In this document: positions 1-9,399 of the stretch, in pieces
Numbering within the stretch: the stretch's first letter is position 1
How the letters are laid out: each line of letters opens with the position of its first letter
Source of the DNA: Oncomelania hupensis
Lineage: Eukaryota; Mollusca; Gastropoda; Littorinimorpha; Pomatiopsidae
NCBI GenBank assembly: GCA_036898135.1
Contig: CM072520.1
Span: forward strand, 2,742,343 to 2,806,342
Length of the DNA: 64,000 nt
Direction of reading: 5' to 3'
Notes under the pieces: model-generated
The model's input: only the letters and a program-made list of their open reading frames with translations
Databases searched by the model: none
Told to the model about the DNA's origin: nothing
Position numbers and translations under genes: made by a program

Positions 1-278
1 AGCTGCTAGCTGTGCCTGGTAATGGGCAGTAATGGACTTATTTCGAAAGTACAGCTGCATTTCTGGCACTGTTGTAGGCGGCTGCTGCCTGAATCTTTTC
101 CTGGCTGTCCTGGGATGACTGCTGCTATCTAATCACATTCTACTGCTATCAGCAATTGACTGACTTTTTATAGCTGGTAGGATTCTCGTGGGATTCGGTA
201 AAATTGTTGATGCACCCCAATATTGTGGTCCATAGGGCCAGAATTTTTGGATTAAAATGGATAATAACGTGTCATAAA
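1..278. other. Unassigned left edge
   Basis: No recognisable coding or repeat signal is seen. It lies just downstream, on the minus strand, of the recombinase fragment at 279-480 and may hold its decayed 3' part. Confidence 0.3.
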
Positions 279-480
279 TCAAACTCGAAATAACAGCTGC
301 TCCAACTCATACTCGTTTAAGTTAAGTATCTGAGAAACGGTAGCCAAGAGCTTCTTAAATTTAGTACTAGTGATGTTCTGATGGCTCTCCACTCCACTTT
401 GCATAGCAACCTCTCGGAGGCAGGTGTGACCAGCAAGATGATCATGTGATGTCCGGCCTTGCAAAGATGTTGAAGTTTTC
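279..480 (-). pseudogene. Fragment of zinc-finger/tyrosine-recombinase-like protein
   Basis: The peptide has the pattern CLREVAMQSGV, then ITSTKFKKLLATVSQ, then LNLNEYELEQLL. It aligns by eye with the C-terminal catalytic part of the copies at 9400-11338 and 55954-57975, where the same run leads into MGHD and a YRLP tyrosine. In tyrosine recombinases this is the stretch around the second active-site Arg and before box II His. Here that Arg position is Lys (FKK), and the frame ends before the GHD box, so His and Tyr are absent. It is a short dead relic. The family assignment comes from internal similarity plus the general layout of tyrosine recombinases. Confidence 0.6.
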
Positions 481-605
481 AGGATGAATACAAGGTCATG
501 TCATTTTGTTTGTGTGATTGGTTAAAGTGCAGCAGTAAAATAACATTTATGTACATCTGTTATCATATTTTTATGTTAGTGGTCCATTCTGATTTTGAAC
601 AATTT

Positions 606-760
606 TCTGTGATTTTCCTGATTCGGCTCCTAGATGTCCGCTGGACCCTATAAATATTGGTTATCTAATCTAATTAAGTTTTAACACCTATCTGGTCCTG
701 ATTTGGCTCAAAAGAGTCCGCTGGACCTAAAGTAATAACCATGTAATGTAATGCTGTAAC
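606..760 (+). repeat. Two 3'-end-only copies of the RNase H LINE family
   Basis: Around 612-650 a diverged copy carries CGGCTCCTAGATGTCCGCTGG. At about 690-755 a better copy reads GGTCCTGATTTGGCTC, then AGTCCGCTGGACCTAAAG, and ends in CCATGTAATGTAATG. Both match the last ~65 bp of the LINEs at 1375-2095 and 48033-49147. They are extremely 5'-truncated insertions or relics. The rest of 481-1374 shows nothing I can assign. Confidence 0.7.
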
Positions 761-1374
761 TCTCCACCGTAGAATTTGTTGTCTTGTCCATGTTATGAAT
801 GGAAGTGGCGCTATGTTGAAATAACGTTGTCAGATAACAACAGGTGTTGTGACAATGTCAGCGTCCTATCAACTTTAGTGGTTATCTAAAGGCAATTTAA
901 ATGTTATGTAATGTTGGGCACTTGCCAACCATGGGACACCTTGGCAACGTATCTTAACACTTTCCCCCTGGAGACTTCCCATCATTTGATCACTTGTTAG
1001 GAAGTCTCTTTTCTTTGAAGATTTGTTAATAGGTTTTCTGCATGATGCATTTCCTTTGACGAAGTATGAAACGAGGAAGATGACCCCGAGTCTAGCCTTT
1101 CTCTTTGACCAACAGGGCAAGTGGCTGACGAATCATTAACAGCACCTATGGGGTCGGCTCCGCGTGCCGGGGGTGGACCCCAGCCTTTCTCTGGCTGGGT
1201 GACAAAGCTTGCCTTCCCCTTTTTGTTTTCTTTTGTCTTGTTTCTGTCTTATTGGTCCTTTCACCTACATTCTTTTCACCCGTAAATTCTCCTAGTATAC
1301 TGTGCAGTTTTGACTCCATTTCTTCTGCCTTACCGGACGTTTCCTGTCTTCCTTTTCCCCATCATTCCTTCTTT

Positions 1375-2095
1375 GTCCAGTTTGTTCCTTACTCTGATCT
1401 GCGTTGTATGACTGGATTTTATTGTAAACGGCTGTGGCAAGTGACTGGTCTAACCATATCAACAACAAATTATTTCAAATTCTTCCCGATTTGTCAGCTT
1501 CTTTGTCTAACTTTGCATCCACTCGCAAAGAGGAAACCGTTTTGTCTCGCCTTCATATTGGGCATACTTTTGTAACCCACAGTATCCTTTTAAAAGGAGA
1601 ACCACCATGGTGCTTTGCATGTGATAAATCCTTTTCCGTTCACCATTTCATGTCTGAATGTGCTGATCTGCTTGATGCAAAAGAAACATATTTTGGCTCA
1701 ATACCTTTCAAAGAGATTTTTAAAGTATGCAATGGCCAACACCTGTTTCAATTTTTACGTGATGTTGGTTTGTTTTATCGCATATAAATCATGTCGTCTT
1801 GTTTTGTGTTGGTTGTGTTTTATTGGTAAGACTGAATTTAGTGATTTGATTGAAGAAAGAGAATGTATTTTTAATACATTAGTTTTAAAGAAGAATTTTC
1901 AAGAGGTTGCATGTGAACGTTTGTTTGAGTATTTAAGAGTAACAAGCGTGTTTTTTAAGATTTGCACCATTTTATAATATTTTAAGATAACGTCTCTCTG
2001 GTCCTGACTTGGCTCGGAAGAGTCCGCTGGACCTAAAGCAACAACCATGTAATGTAATGTAATGTAATGTAATGTAATGTAATGTAATGTAATGA
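1375..2095 (+). pseudogene. RNase H-bearing LINE, 5'-truncated C-terminus and 3' end
   Basis: From FVQFVPYSDLRCMTG the peptide matches the C-terminal part of the LINE protein at 48035-48877. It includes the terminal zinc-knuckle-like CFACDKSFSVHHFMSEC and ends GLFYRI. A 1-bp difference near 1437 shifts the frame (1252-1575 to 1434-1787), so this copy is dead. About 260 bp of 3' UTR follow, then the conserved GGTCCTGACTTGGCTC...GGACCTAAAG end and a (TAATG)n run at about 2047-2095. The family looks like an I-superfamily (I/Nimb-type) LINE, since RNase H precedes a C-terminal CCHC-like motif. The clade is my inference. Confidence 0.8.
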
Positions 2096-2604
2096 TCGGT
2101 TTTCACGGTCACCCGGTACTGTGGTTTTCCTTCAGTTTCCGGAGAGAACTAAGCACTTGATCTTTATCTTTGAACCTGACATGATGCATAACGGTGTTGG
2201 CCCAGGCAAGGGATGACAGTGATGAAATAACATATCGTGTGCATCATCGATTTCAATAGCACTTTTCAGAAAGTCCTTGACACGGCCTCTTCGCAGTTGG
2301 ATTGCGTCGTTTTTAACCCAAAGAACAAGAGATTATATTATTTGCTTCTATGAAATTCACTGTCAGTCATTCGGTCTTCCAATTTGTTACATCTTTCTTG
2401 GGTTTTGGTCTCCAATTCCCTCAGTCTGTTCTCTTGATGGTTAATAGTGTTTCTCAGTTGTGCCACGCTGTCAAGGACTGTCTGTTGCATAGACAGAAAC
2501 TTCTCTTCCAGTTTCCTTGCCCACTGCGGTTTGTCATCAATAAAGTCCGTTATCTTTCCACCACAGTTGCCCTTGTATTTTGTCTGGTCAGTTTTCGGCC
2601 CCAT
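2096..2604 (-). pseudogene. L1/Tx1-like LINE ORF1 protein fragment
   Basis: The minus-strand frame 2338-2604 starts MGPKTDQTKYKGN. It has a heptad-rich coiled coil (LEEKFLSMQQTVLDSVAQLR, then ENRLRELETKTQE) like ORF1p trimerisation segments. Downstream, in shifted frames at 2100-2330, comes an RRM-like tail with HHVRFKDKDQVLSSLRK, resembling the region following the RNA-binding domain of L1/Tx1 ORF1p. At least one frameshift separates the parts. No matching ORF2 adjoins it. The assignment rests on coiled-coil plus RRM-like order, so treat it as probable. Confidence 0.5.
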
Positions 2605-2753
2605 GATTGTTTGCGACCGATGTTCATGGATTTCAAAATAAACGCCTGCTCAACTAGCTTTTTTTTATTTAGGCCGCCATGTTACCGGAAGTTTTCTTCT
2701 TAGCTGTTTGCCGTGGGTGAATGCAGAGATGTTCAGTTTTGCCTGCCGTTGAA

Positions 2754-2756
<3 letters not shown>

Positions 2757-2795
<39 letters not shown>
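2757..2795. repeat. (AG)n microsatellite
   Basis: About 18 AG units. Confidence 0.95.
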
Positions 2796-2796
<1 letters not shown>

Positions 2797-2844
2797 GTGC
2801 TCAGTGACAGCAGTCAGGCACATGACTACACCCATATAATACTA

Positions 2845-3590
2845 TGGGAGGCGAGATATAGCAAACGCGCTCGCATTTGCGCTCGCATTTGCGCTCGCAA
2901 ATGCGCGCACCTCGCGCCAATGCCAGCGCAAATGCGAGTGCACTTGCGAGCGCATTTGCGCGCTTAAATGCGAGCGCACTTGCGAGCGCGCTCGCAAGTG
3001 CGCTCGCATTTGCTATATTCCGCTCTATACACGTACAAATTATACCCGGAAAAGAATGTGTCTGTGAAAGAATTTGAGACGTGCACAAATTAAATATTTC
3101 TTGCATTTATTATTAATAATATTTGTAATAATTAGTGAAAACTAGCATAATAACTTACCTGTCGACCATTTCAGTCCTTCTTACATTTACGAGACTGCGC
3201 ACATTGTCTAAAAGTTGGTTTACTAATCCTACATTCACACTTTGACTACTTTGATTTTGACTTGCCGCCATTTTATCACAAATAAGACACCCCACGCGTT
3301 CTTGCGCGAAAGAAAAATACACCAGTTTCTATATATATTTACATATTAATTACTAATACTTTAATAATATTTGTAAATAAAAGCTATCTTTAAACATATT
3401 GAGACAGTTATTTAAATTGTATTCTACGTAAATATTTAACATCAAACTAATGCGGATAAATACAAAATATCTAGGTCGGAGATCAACAAAAAAACATGTG
3501 TTCATTTTCAGTTCCTTTCCGTTGACAGTTTTCAGCAAAACCCTCATAGCAACGGGCGTAGCAACCGCGCGCGCAAATTCTCGCCTCCCA
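2845..3590. mobile_element. TIR element (MITE) with CpG-rich core
   Basis: The ends are inverted copies of TGGGAGGCGAGA (TATGGGAGGCGAGA at 2843-2856; TCTCGCCTCCCATA at 3579-3592) and are flanked by TA, the duplication expected of Tc1/mariner-type transposition. Inside, 2866-3016 is a dense array of interleaved direct and inverted GCGCTCGCATTT/AAATGCGAGCGC units able to form cruciforms. The rest (3020-3560) is AT-rich and non-coding. The element lies within what looks like the first intron of the Harbinger fragment at 3633-4044. No transposase is visible, so it would be non-autonomous. Confidence 0.45.
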
Positions 3591-3632
3591 TATAATCCAG
3601 TAACATGTCGCCACATCAATTTTACCTGGAAA

Positions 3633-4044
3633 AGCACGGTAGGCGAAAAACAGACGCTTCTGGCGATCAGCCTCCGCTTGATCAGGAAACCTGATGTAAT
3701 GATGACGTCGAGCAAACAAAGCATTGGTGACTCTTGTCACTGTGCGTGAAAACTGTTGATTGATGTACTCCAATCAAATCGCCTGCATCTGTCTGCAGCA
3801 ACCCTGTTGCAAAGTACCGAAGTACCAAACAGATCTGCAGAACAGGTGTTAGGGTGCCTGTCCTGTCGACTGGATATTCCAGTTCATCCCCCAGATCTCC
3901 TGCCAAGGTAAAAATGGCGTGCCTAGGCAAGCGAAGGCGCTTTACAACCTGCTGGTCGTTCCACATTTCTAGCGGATGGAGCCTGTCACGAAAAACTCTT
4001 GAAACACGTTCATTATGATTTAGAATCCAATAGATGGCCGCCAT
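3633..4044 (-). pseudogene. PIF/Harbinger nuclease (HARBI1-like), N-terminal exon
   Basis: It begins MAAIYWILNHNERVSRVFRD and continues through PLEMWNDQQVVKRLRLPRHA, LRYFATGLLQTDAGDLIGVHQ and, in the next frame, RTVTRVTNALFARRHHYIRFP to FFAYRAFPG. This is the typical N-terminal helical part of Harbinger transposases, ahead of the first catalytic Asp. A frameshift falls in the A4 tract at 3749-3752. The frame ends at CAG/GTAAAA (boundary 3632/3633), a plausible splice donor exactly where the DGTH-bearing exon should be joined. I do not find that next exon nearby, so the gene is truncated. Confidence 0.75.
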
Positions 4045-4059
4045 GTTTGCTTTCGGTAG

Positions 4060-4200
4060 TTACTAACTTCGAGCTCCTAGTCCACTTCCGATGTGGACTA
4101 CCGTAGTTGGTAACTTCGGTGAGGCCTACTGGCTCATGCATTACGAACTACCGCTCAAGTTGGTAACTTGCGAACTAGTTGATAACTTCGTGTGAAGTCT
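4060..4200. repeat. Interspersed GTTGGTAACTTCG-type motif
   Basis: Four imperfect copies of GTT(A/G)NTAACTT(C/G)CG lie within 140 bp between the Harbinger and ISL2EU fragments. They may be a decayed transposon terminus. No partner end was found. Confidence 0.35.
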
Positions 4201-4226
4201 ACCGCCATGCATTGGACCCCCAATCT

Positions 4227-4530
4227 TCAATGGTAATCAGCCATCACCTCATCACCACTGTCTAGGTAATTGAGGAATCCAGAATCTTGTACAATGAATT
4301 TATCACTTGCTCTTCCGCCATATCTTCTTGAAATAAACATAATAAATCCACTTGGAGCAATAGCAGTAAGGTATTTCACAGTGTTGTGAGATTTGTACAT
4401 ACTGTAGGTCTCACCATGCCAATCAAGACTGTAAGCTTTCTGCATGAATGTCTCTGCACAATCAATAATGCAGGTGGTTTGGGGATACCATTTTTTGAAA
4501 CACTCAGGCATTGTGGCACGGATTGTTTCC
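4227..4530 (-). pseudogene. ISL2EU-type (DDE_4) transposase fragment
   Basis: The peptide METIRATMPECFKKWYPQ, TTCIIDCAETF, YSMYKSHNTVKYLTAIAPSG, YGGRASDKFIVQDSGFL, SGDEVMADYH has the two Asp motifs of DDE_4 transposases (CIIDC and VMAD). The Glu-bearing part (RIHVERAI in the copy at 39045) is missing. Its 5' side is cut by the (AAT)n-tailed LINE end at 4531, its 3' side stops after VMAD. ISL2EU elements normally pair this nuclease with an N-terminal THAP domain, which is not seen here. Confidence 0.7.
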
Positions 4531-4591
<61 letters not shown>

Positions 4592-4625
4592 AACTTTATT
4601 GATCCCAAATTGAGAAATTCGATAC
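4531..4625 (-). mobile_element. CR1/Rex1-like LINE 3' terminus with (AAT)n tail
   Basis: On the minus strand the sequence reads GAATTTCTCAATTTGGGATC, AATAAAGTTG, then (TATTAT)n. A GGGATCAATAAAG end followed by a short microsatellite is the known terminus of Rex1/CR1-type LINEs. The body to the right is not recognisable, so this is a short 5'-truncated insertion into the ISL2EU fragment. Confidence 0.55.
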
Positions 4626-4727
4626 TTGGTCTGCAATCCGACATAAAAATTGTAAGTACAACTACATTGACAAGAGCTAAGAAACGTATTAGCACATTAT
4701 GCATACATAATTATATATTGTTAATAT

Positions 4728-5140
4728 TAAGCAAACTCAAAATTGCATGTATTTTAGCACTTCTGAAGACTGACTACAAGTGTTTTAGCATTTCTGCAGA
4801 CTGCTTCTTTTTACCCCACTTTTGAAGACTTTGAAAATAAGAGACAGAAAAACTAAAACGACAGAACTGGCTTCCATGTGCACTCAATAAGACGTTTTTG
4901 TGCCAAAAAGTTGATAAGTGTGTTTTAGCTTTTCTCCAGACTGCTGGGGGCGATGGAGGTTAATAGCAAAAGTTAGTCGATTAATATTACACAAACACAA
5001 AGTTTCTGTTGACACTTCTGAAGACTCCTATTTGTCTGAAGACTCCTATTGAATCAACTTTTGAAGACTTCTTCAAGAATAGAAATCGGAAACAACCCAG
5101 TTGATTTTCATTTTGCACTCATTTGTGCCTTAACCTCCTC
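4728..5140. repeat. Degenerate ~258-bp tandem duplication
   Basis: Blocks with CACTTCTGAAGACT, TTTTAGCNTTTCTNCAGACTGC and ACTTTTGAAGACTT recur about 258 bp apart (first block from 4728, second from 4987). No coding potential is seen. The TGAAGACT core appears at least five times. From 5141 to 5783 nothing is recognised. Confidence 0.5.
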
Positions 5141-5783
5141 CTAAAGTGGTAAATCGTAAGCACATTACGGGAAGCTTTTATTTATTCATTTATTTTATTT
5201 GTTTTGTTGTTGTATGGTTGTGTGACGTGGGGTTTTATTGTTGCTGGGCTCTGCACAATGGAATGCTATTACCCACTCGTCTATTGTCGATGGAGATCGC
5301 TAGTAATCTCCCTGTGACTTAACTTAATACATTTATTTGTTTAGCTCGGTCTGTGTTTAGGCTGGGGTACAGAGATAGATAGAAAAATGGTAAAAGATCA
5401 CTGTCACACTAGCTTTCACACGGCTATGAAACATAAGTAGTCCAGCCACTTGATAACAGTAAATATCACACATTTATTTCCTCTACTCTAGTTCTGAGTT
5501 CAGCACTTTGTTGCATTTAAAAACAAAATTATATTGAAGTTGTTTAATAATGGGAATGCAATCCTAAGTCATTCTTTCATAAATAGTGTACAACATTTTT
5601 AAGTATCCCTCTTGTTTGTGGTATATTTCTGCCACTACTTTTATTTTTTCTTTCTGTGAATCCCCTACCACATGGTGTTAACGGCGACTGAAGCTCCTAA
5701 AAGAAGGGGATTGACAGCCACCGCAAACATCAGGCATGTTTTTTCCACATCTTATCAAGTTCTTACACGTACGACTGACTATT

Positions 5784-7205
5784 CTATGTAAATAAGAAAC
5801 CCGGCTGAAAATTATGATTTGCACCTAACGAAACAAGTTGAACAGAAGTTGTTAGTATGTCCTTTGCCGATCGTTTCTGGGCACCCCATTTTTGGAGTCC
5901 CATAGATATCGCCAGTATGCCTGCAGCACATGGAAGCTGCAAAGAAGCAGCACTGAAGATGGACAAGCTGCATGAAGTGCATTCTTTTCTGCCCTCGAGT
6001 CATCTGTCATGATGATCTGAGGTCCACTATGACCTCGTCCAAAAAAGGAACTGCTGGTAAGCGTTCCTTTGTTCAATTCCAGTGCAGCATGGAGAGTTTT
6101 CTCAGATTCACTGGTGACAATTAAGACGCCCAGTGGCAGACCACCAACAGCAGAATGGGTCAGCAAAACCAAAACCCTGCACTGGTTTCTGTCTACATTG
6201 CCACTTGCATCACAGAATAACATTTATCCACTGTGTTTAATATATTTGTGCACGCATCTCATCATAGGAGTACAAATAGATATTGTCAACTGCTGGTGTT
6301 CAGTCACAAGCATGCGCACAGTGTCACCTTCTTCACTAGGACCATGGTTAATTTGCTCTTGATTACTAGTGCTTGCATGGTTTACTGCATCATCTTTCTG
6401 GTTATTGATACCTTCAATAAATGATGCAAGAGCAGAGATTTGACTTTCACTGGACTTGCTTTCTCCATATTGACGCTCAAATAACTGGTAATACAACCTG
6501 TTGAGCAGATATGTTTGTGTTAATCATTTTGTGAAAGCCCAGCATGCAATACAAACTTAAAAATAGCAGTTATGAATTTAGTTTTCTTTTTATTAATAAT
6601 AATTAGATGATAATTATTATCAAGTGCTCTCACCTCCTTTATATAGTGACTTTATCAACTTTTAAAATTAAAAAAGAGAGAAAGACTTAGCACAAAAAGA
6701 TAGTATAAACTCATTAATGCTTCATCGTAAAGAATTATCTAATATATAAGCATGAGTAAAACTGTGCAAGTAAGATTTTTTTAACTTCCAATTTGATTTT
6801 GTATTGCTGAATAATTAAAAGTTTCTTCTATAAGTTATTGTGTATTTTTGACTGGTGCAAATAAGCTAACCATTTTTTTTACAGATAACACATATAACTT
6901 AGCTAAACTCAGCACAGCCCATTAAATTTGCCAGACTTGTAATGGACATACTTGTATACAGACTGTTTGTCTGGGCACTTTGAACGGTCTGCACTATGGA
7001 AAATGTAGTTCTCTGGGTCATCCATCTGTAGATCATACTTGAAGAGGTTGAGCGCTACAGCAGGGCGGTAACCAGCATGTAACAGCTCCTCAAGTCGCCT
7101 TTTTGTTGTAGCTGATACATCGCGGTTTTAAAGCATCTGCTATGTTGATAGGATGGTTATGGTAGTACCGAAGTTTGATCAGTGTTGGAAATTGTTGAAG
7201 ATGTG
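5784..7205 (-). pseudogene. MULE (Mutator-like) transposase, two exons
   Basis: Exon 1 (about 6968-7205) reads FPTLIKLRYYHNHPIN, then KRRLEELLHAGYRPAVAL and DPENYIFHSADRSKCPD. It ends at a good donor, AA/GTATGT. Exon 2 (5784-6509) starts after CTCAACAG with LYYQLFERQYG, then ICTPMMRCVHKYIKHSG, DASGNVDRNQCRV, LLTHSAVGGLPLGVLI, MTDDSRAEKNAL and LLCSFHVLQAYWRYLWDSK. DASGN and TDDS fit the catalytic acidic residues of MULE-type DDE transposases. Lesions: a 1-bp shift near 7130, and an in-frame TAA at 6221-6223 between HSG and MLFCDASGN. The SWIM-type C-terminus is missing. The exon junction is in phase, so the parent was a spliced gene. Confidence 0.75.
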
Positions 7206-7239
7206 GATCACTTCATGTTGATAAAGTCATGGAAAATAA

Positions 7240-7440
7240 AATGCAAATTTGTTTGAATATTTAAGAATAACAGGCTTGTTTTTTAAGACTTGAAACATTT
7301 TATAATATTTTAGGATAACGTCTCTCTGGTCCTGATTTACAATACAATACAAGATTATTGCTTTAGGTCCAGCGGAGGTCCTGATTTGGCTCGGAAGAGT
7401 CCGCTGGACCTAAAGCAATAATCTTGTATTGTATTGTATT
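7240..7440 (+). repeat. RNase H LINE 3' ends with a 38-bp perfect foldback
   Basis: A 3' UTR end (7240-7338) stops inside GGTCCTGATTT. Then 7339-7376 is the exact reverse complement of 7400-7437, the last 38 bp of the LINE (TCCGCTGGACC to TATTGTATTGT), around a 23-bp loop (7377-7399). This copy ends in (TATTG)n. It looks like a snap-back or inverted-priming product. Confidence 0.85.
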
Positions 7441-7920
7441 GTAACCCACAATTTCCTGTTAAAAGGAGAAGAACCACCATGGTGCTTTGCATGTGATAAA
7501 TCCTTTTCTGTTCGTCATTTCATGTCTGAATGTGCTGACCTGCTTGATAAAAGAGAAACATATTTCGGTTCAATACCTTTCCAAGAGATTTTAAAAATAT
7601 GCAATGGTCAACACTTGTTTCAATTGTTACATGATGTTGGTTTGTTTTATCGCATATAAACCATGTCGTTTTGTTTTGGATTTTATTGATAAGACCTAAT
7701 TTAGTGATTTGGTTGAGGAAAGAGAACATATTTTTAATACATCAGTTTTAAAGAAGACTTTTCAAGAGGTGTCATGTGAAAGTTTGTTTGAGTATTTAAG
7801 AGTAACAGATATATATTTTAAGATTTGAACCACTTTTATAACATTTTAAGATAACGTCTCTCTGGTCCTGATTTGGCTCGGAAGAGTCCGCTGGACGTAA
7901 AGCAATAACCATGTAATGTA
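7441..7920 (+). pseudogene. RNase H LINE, second 5'-truncated copy
   Basis: The coding part 7441-7659 encodes NFLLKGEEPPWCFACDKSFS, VRHFMSECADLL and NGQHLFQLLHDVGLFYRI, the C-terminal zinc-knuckle-like domain of the family seen complete in its RNase H region at 48035-48877. A 3' UTR and the conserved terminal stem-loop follow, with one change (GGACGTAAAG), ending CCATGTAATGTA at 7920. It abuts the foldback at 7240-7440 without visible spacer, so several insertions or one rearranged insertion occurred here. Too truncated to encode RT or endonuclease. Confidence 0.8.
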
Positions 7921-8731
7921 GGGTACAAGACTACGGACTCTCAGAGCAAACTAAGTCAAAAGGTAATAATGGCGAGTGTTTTAGTACATAAAGCTCATCT
8001 CTTATGACTGTGATTTGAAGTTGGTGAGTTGCAGAAATTTTTCGAGACTTGCATTAGAACTGTGTAATTATTTGATGCCGGAAAATTGTACATCACCATC
8101 ATGAAATCTTTCATAGGCTTGCAGTTTAAAAAAAAAGAAATCATTTTGGCTAGGGAGAGTTTGAGATGACTGCGAGAAAAGGTTGTTGACAGTGTAGAAA
8201 ATAAAGTACACCAGTATTTGTAGAATAAAATAGTTTATTATGCGAAGTTAAACATTCATAAGTAAAACAAACACATACAATGTTTTGTTTTGGCTATAGT
8301 TTGTACAAAGTTTGGCTTTAGATGTTTATCATCATTTTGATAAGGCCAAAAATAAAAATTGTTCTGGTTATGGTAACTCGACCGACCACATTGGTTTGCG
8401 TCGAAGCATTTTTGATTACATGGATAAAAAATAAATTAAAAAGCAGCAGGCAGGCGGTCAAAGATTGACAATTGCCCGCTAGCAGACAACAGACTACAGC
8501 AAGTGAGATGACACCAACAAAAACCCCCACAAAATCCGCAATCATTGAAAAGTTAAATCAAATATTGGGCATAACATCACACAAGAAACAATCACATTGA
8601 TAATGCTCACATACTGCATATTCACACATGTGCAGGCACACAGACACCCACACGCAAATGCAGATGTAATTGTACATTTCACCATGTGCACTCACTGAAA
8701 GTGGCTACATATGAATCTATATGTTGTCAAT
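7921..8731. other. No recognised feature
   Basis: AT-rich DNA, no convincing ORF, motif or repeat. Confidence 0.4.
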
Positions 8732-9399
8732 TTACACCACCCTATGCTGCCAAGGCACAACCCTAGGACCAACAAAATAGTCCTTTAATGCATCACGCAC
8801 AGCTTTTTCATCGATCACATTCTGACCATGACGAGCTCCACCTGTGACTGGCTGAAGACCAGGCAAAACTCCTTTGCTGTTTACACGCCAGTCTCCATTC
8901 ACCATCTCTTGGTCAAAGCCTCGCTCTGCATCAACTGCTCCTGGGCCACAATACTGGTTGTCTCCCATGCTTCTCAGAAAATTGTGCAACACAAGACTGG
9001 CCAACAGTCTTGACTACTGTCTTTGGATGCACATTCATGGCACTCTAGTATACCCAAAATCTAGAGGCTAAAATACCAAAAGCATTTTCTACAATACGCC
9101 TTGCACGACACAGACGGTAGTTGAAGAGACGTTCTTCTCGGGACACATTTTTCTCAGGGTAGGGTTTCATCACTGATGAAGACAAAGCAAACGCTGAATC
9201 AGCCACAATGACACTTGGAATGGGAACTTGACATCCAGGAATTAGAACAGGCGTTGGTGCATTTATCTGATTTTGGTCCAGCTGCTCTTTTAGTGAAGCA
9301 TTCCAGATTGTAGCATCGCCATACCTTCCAGGGGACCCCACATCGACAAATCGAAACTTGTAATCAGCATTGACAAGTGCAAGAAGCACTATACTGTGA
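8732..9399 (-). pseudogene. PIF/Harbinger nuclease, catalytic C-terminal part
   Basis: It opens with HSIVLLALVNADYKFRFVDV and GSPGRYGDATIWNASL. It keeps the second catalytic Asp (VIVADSAFAL) and the Glu (RRIVENAFGILASRF), then NVHPKTVVKTV, VLHNFLRSMGDNQYC and the usual end DYFVGPRVVPWQ. The first Asp (DGTH region) is absent because the frame is cut at about 9395-9400, where it meets the recombinase tail. A TAG follows RFWVY and a 1-bp shift lies near 9005. It differs from the Harbinger at 3633-4044, which covers the other half of such a protein; whether both derive from one family cannot be judged. Confidence 0.8.

Noticed and set aside
2713..3106. Ala/Arg/Cys-rich ORFs over the CpG array
   Set aside because: They are translations of the GCGCTCGCATTT repeat on both strands. 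Frames are open only because of the repeat.
4376..4704. Poly-Leu, poly-Asn and poly-Tyr ORFs
   Set aside because: They are readings of the (AAT)n microsatellite in different frames.
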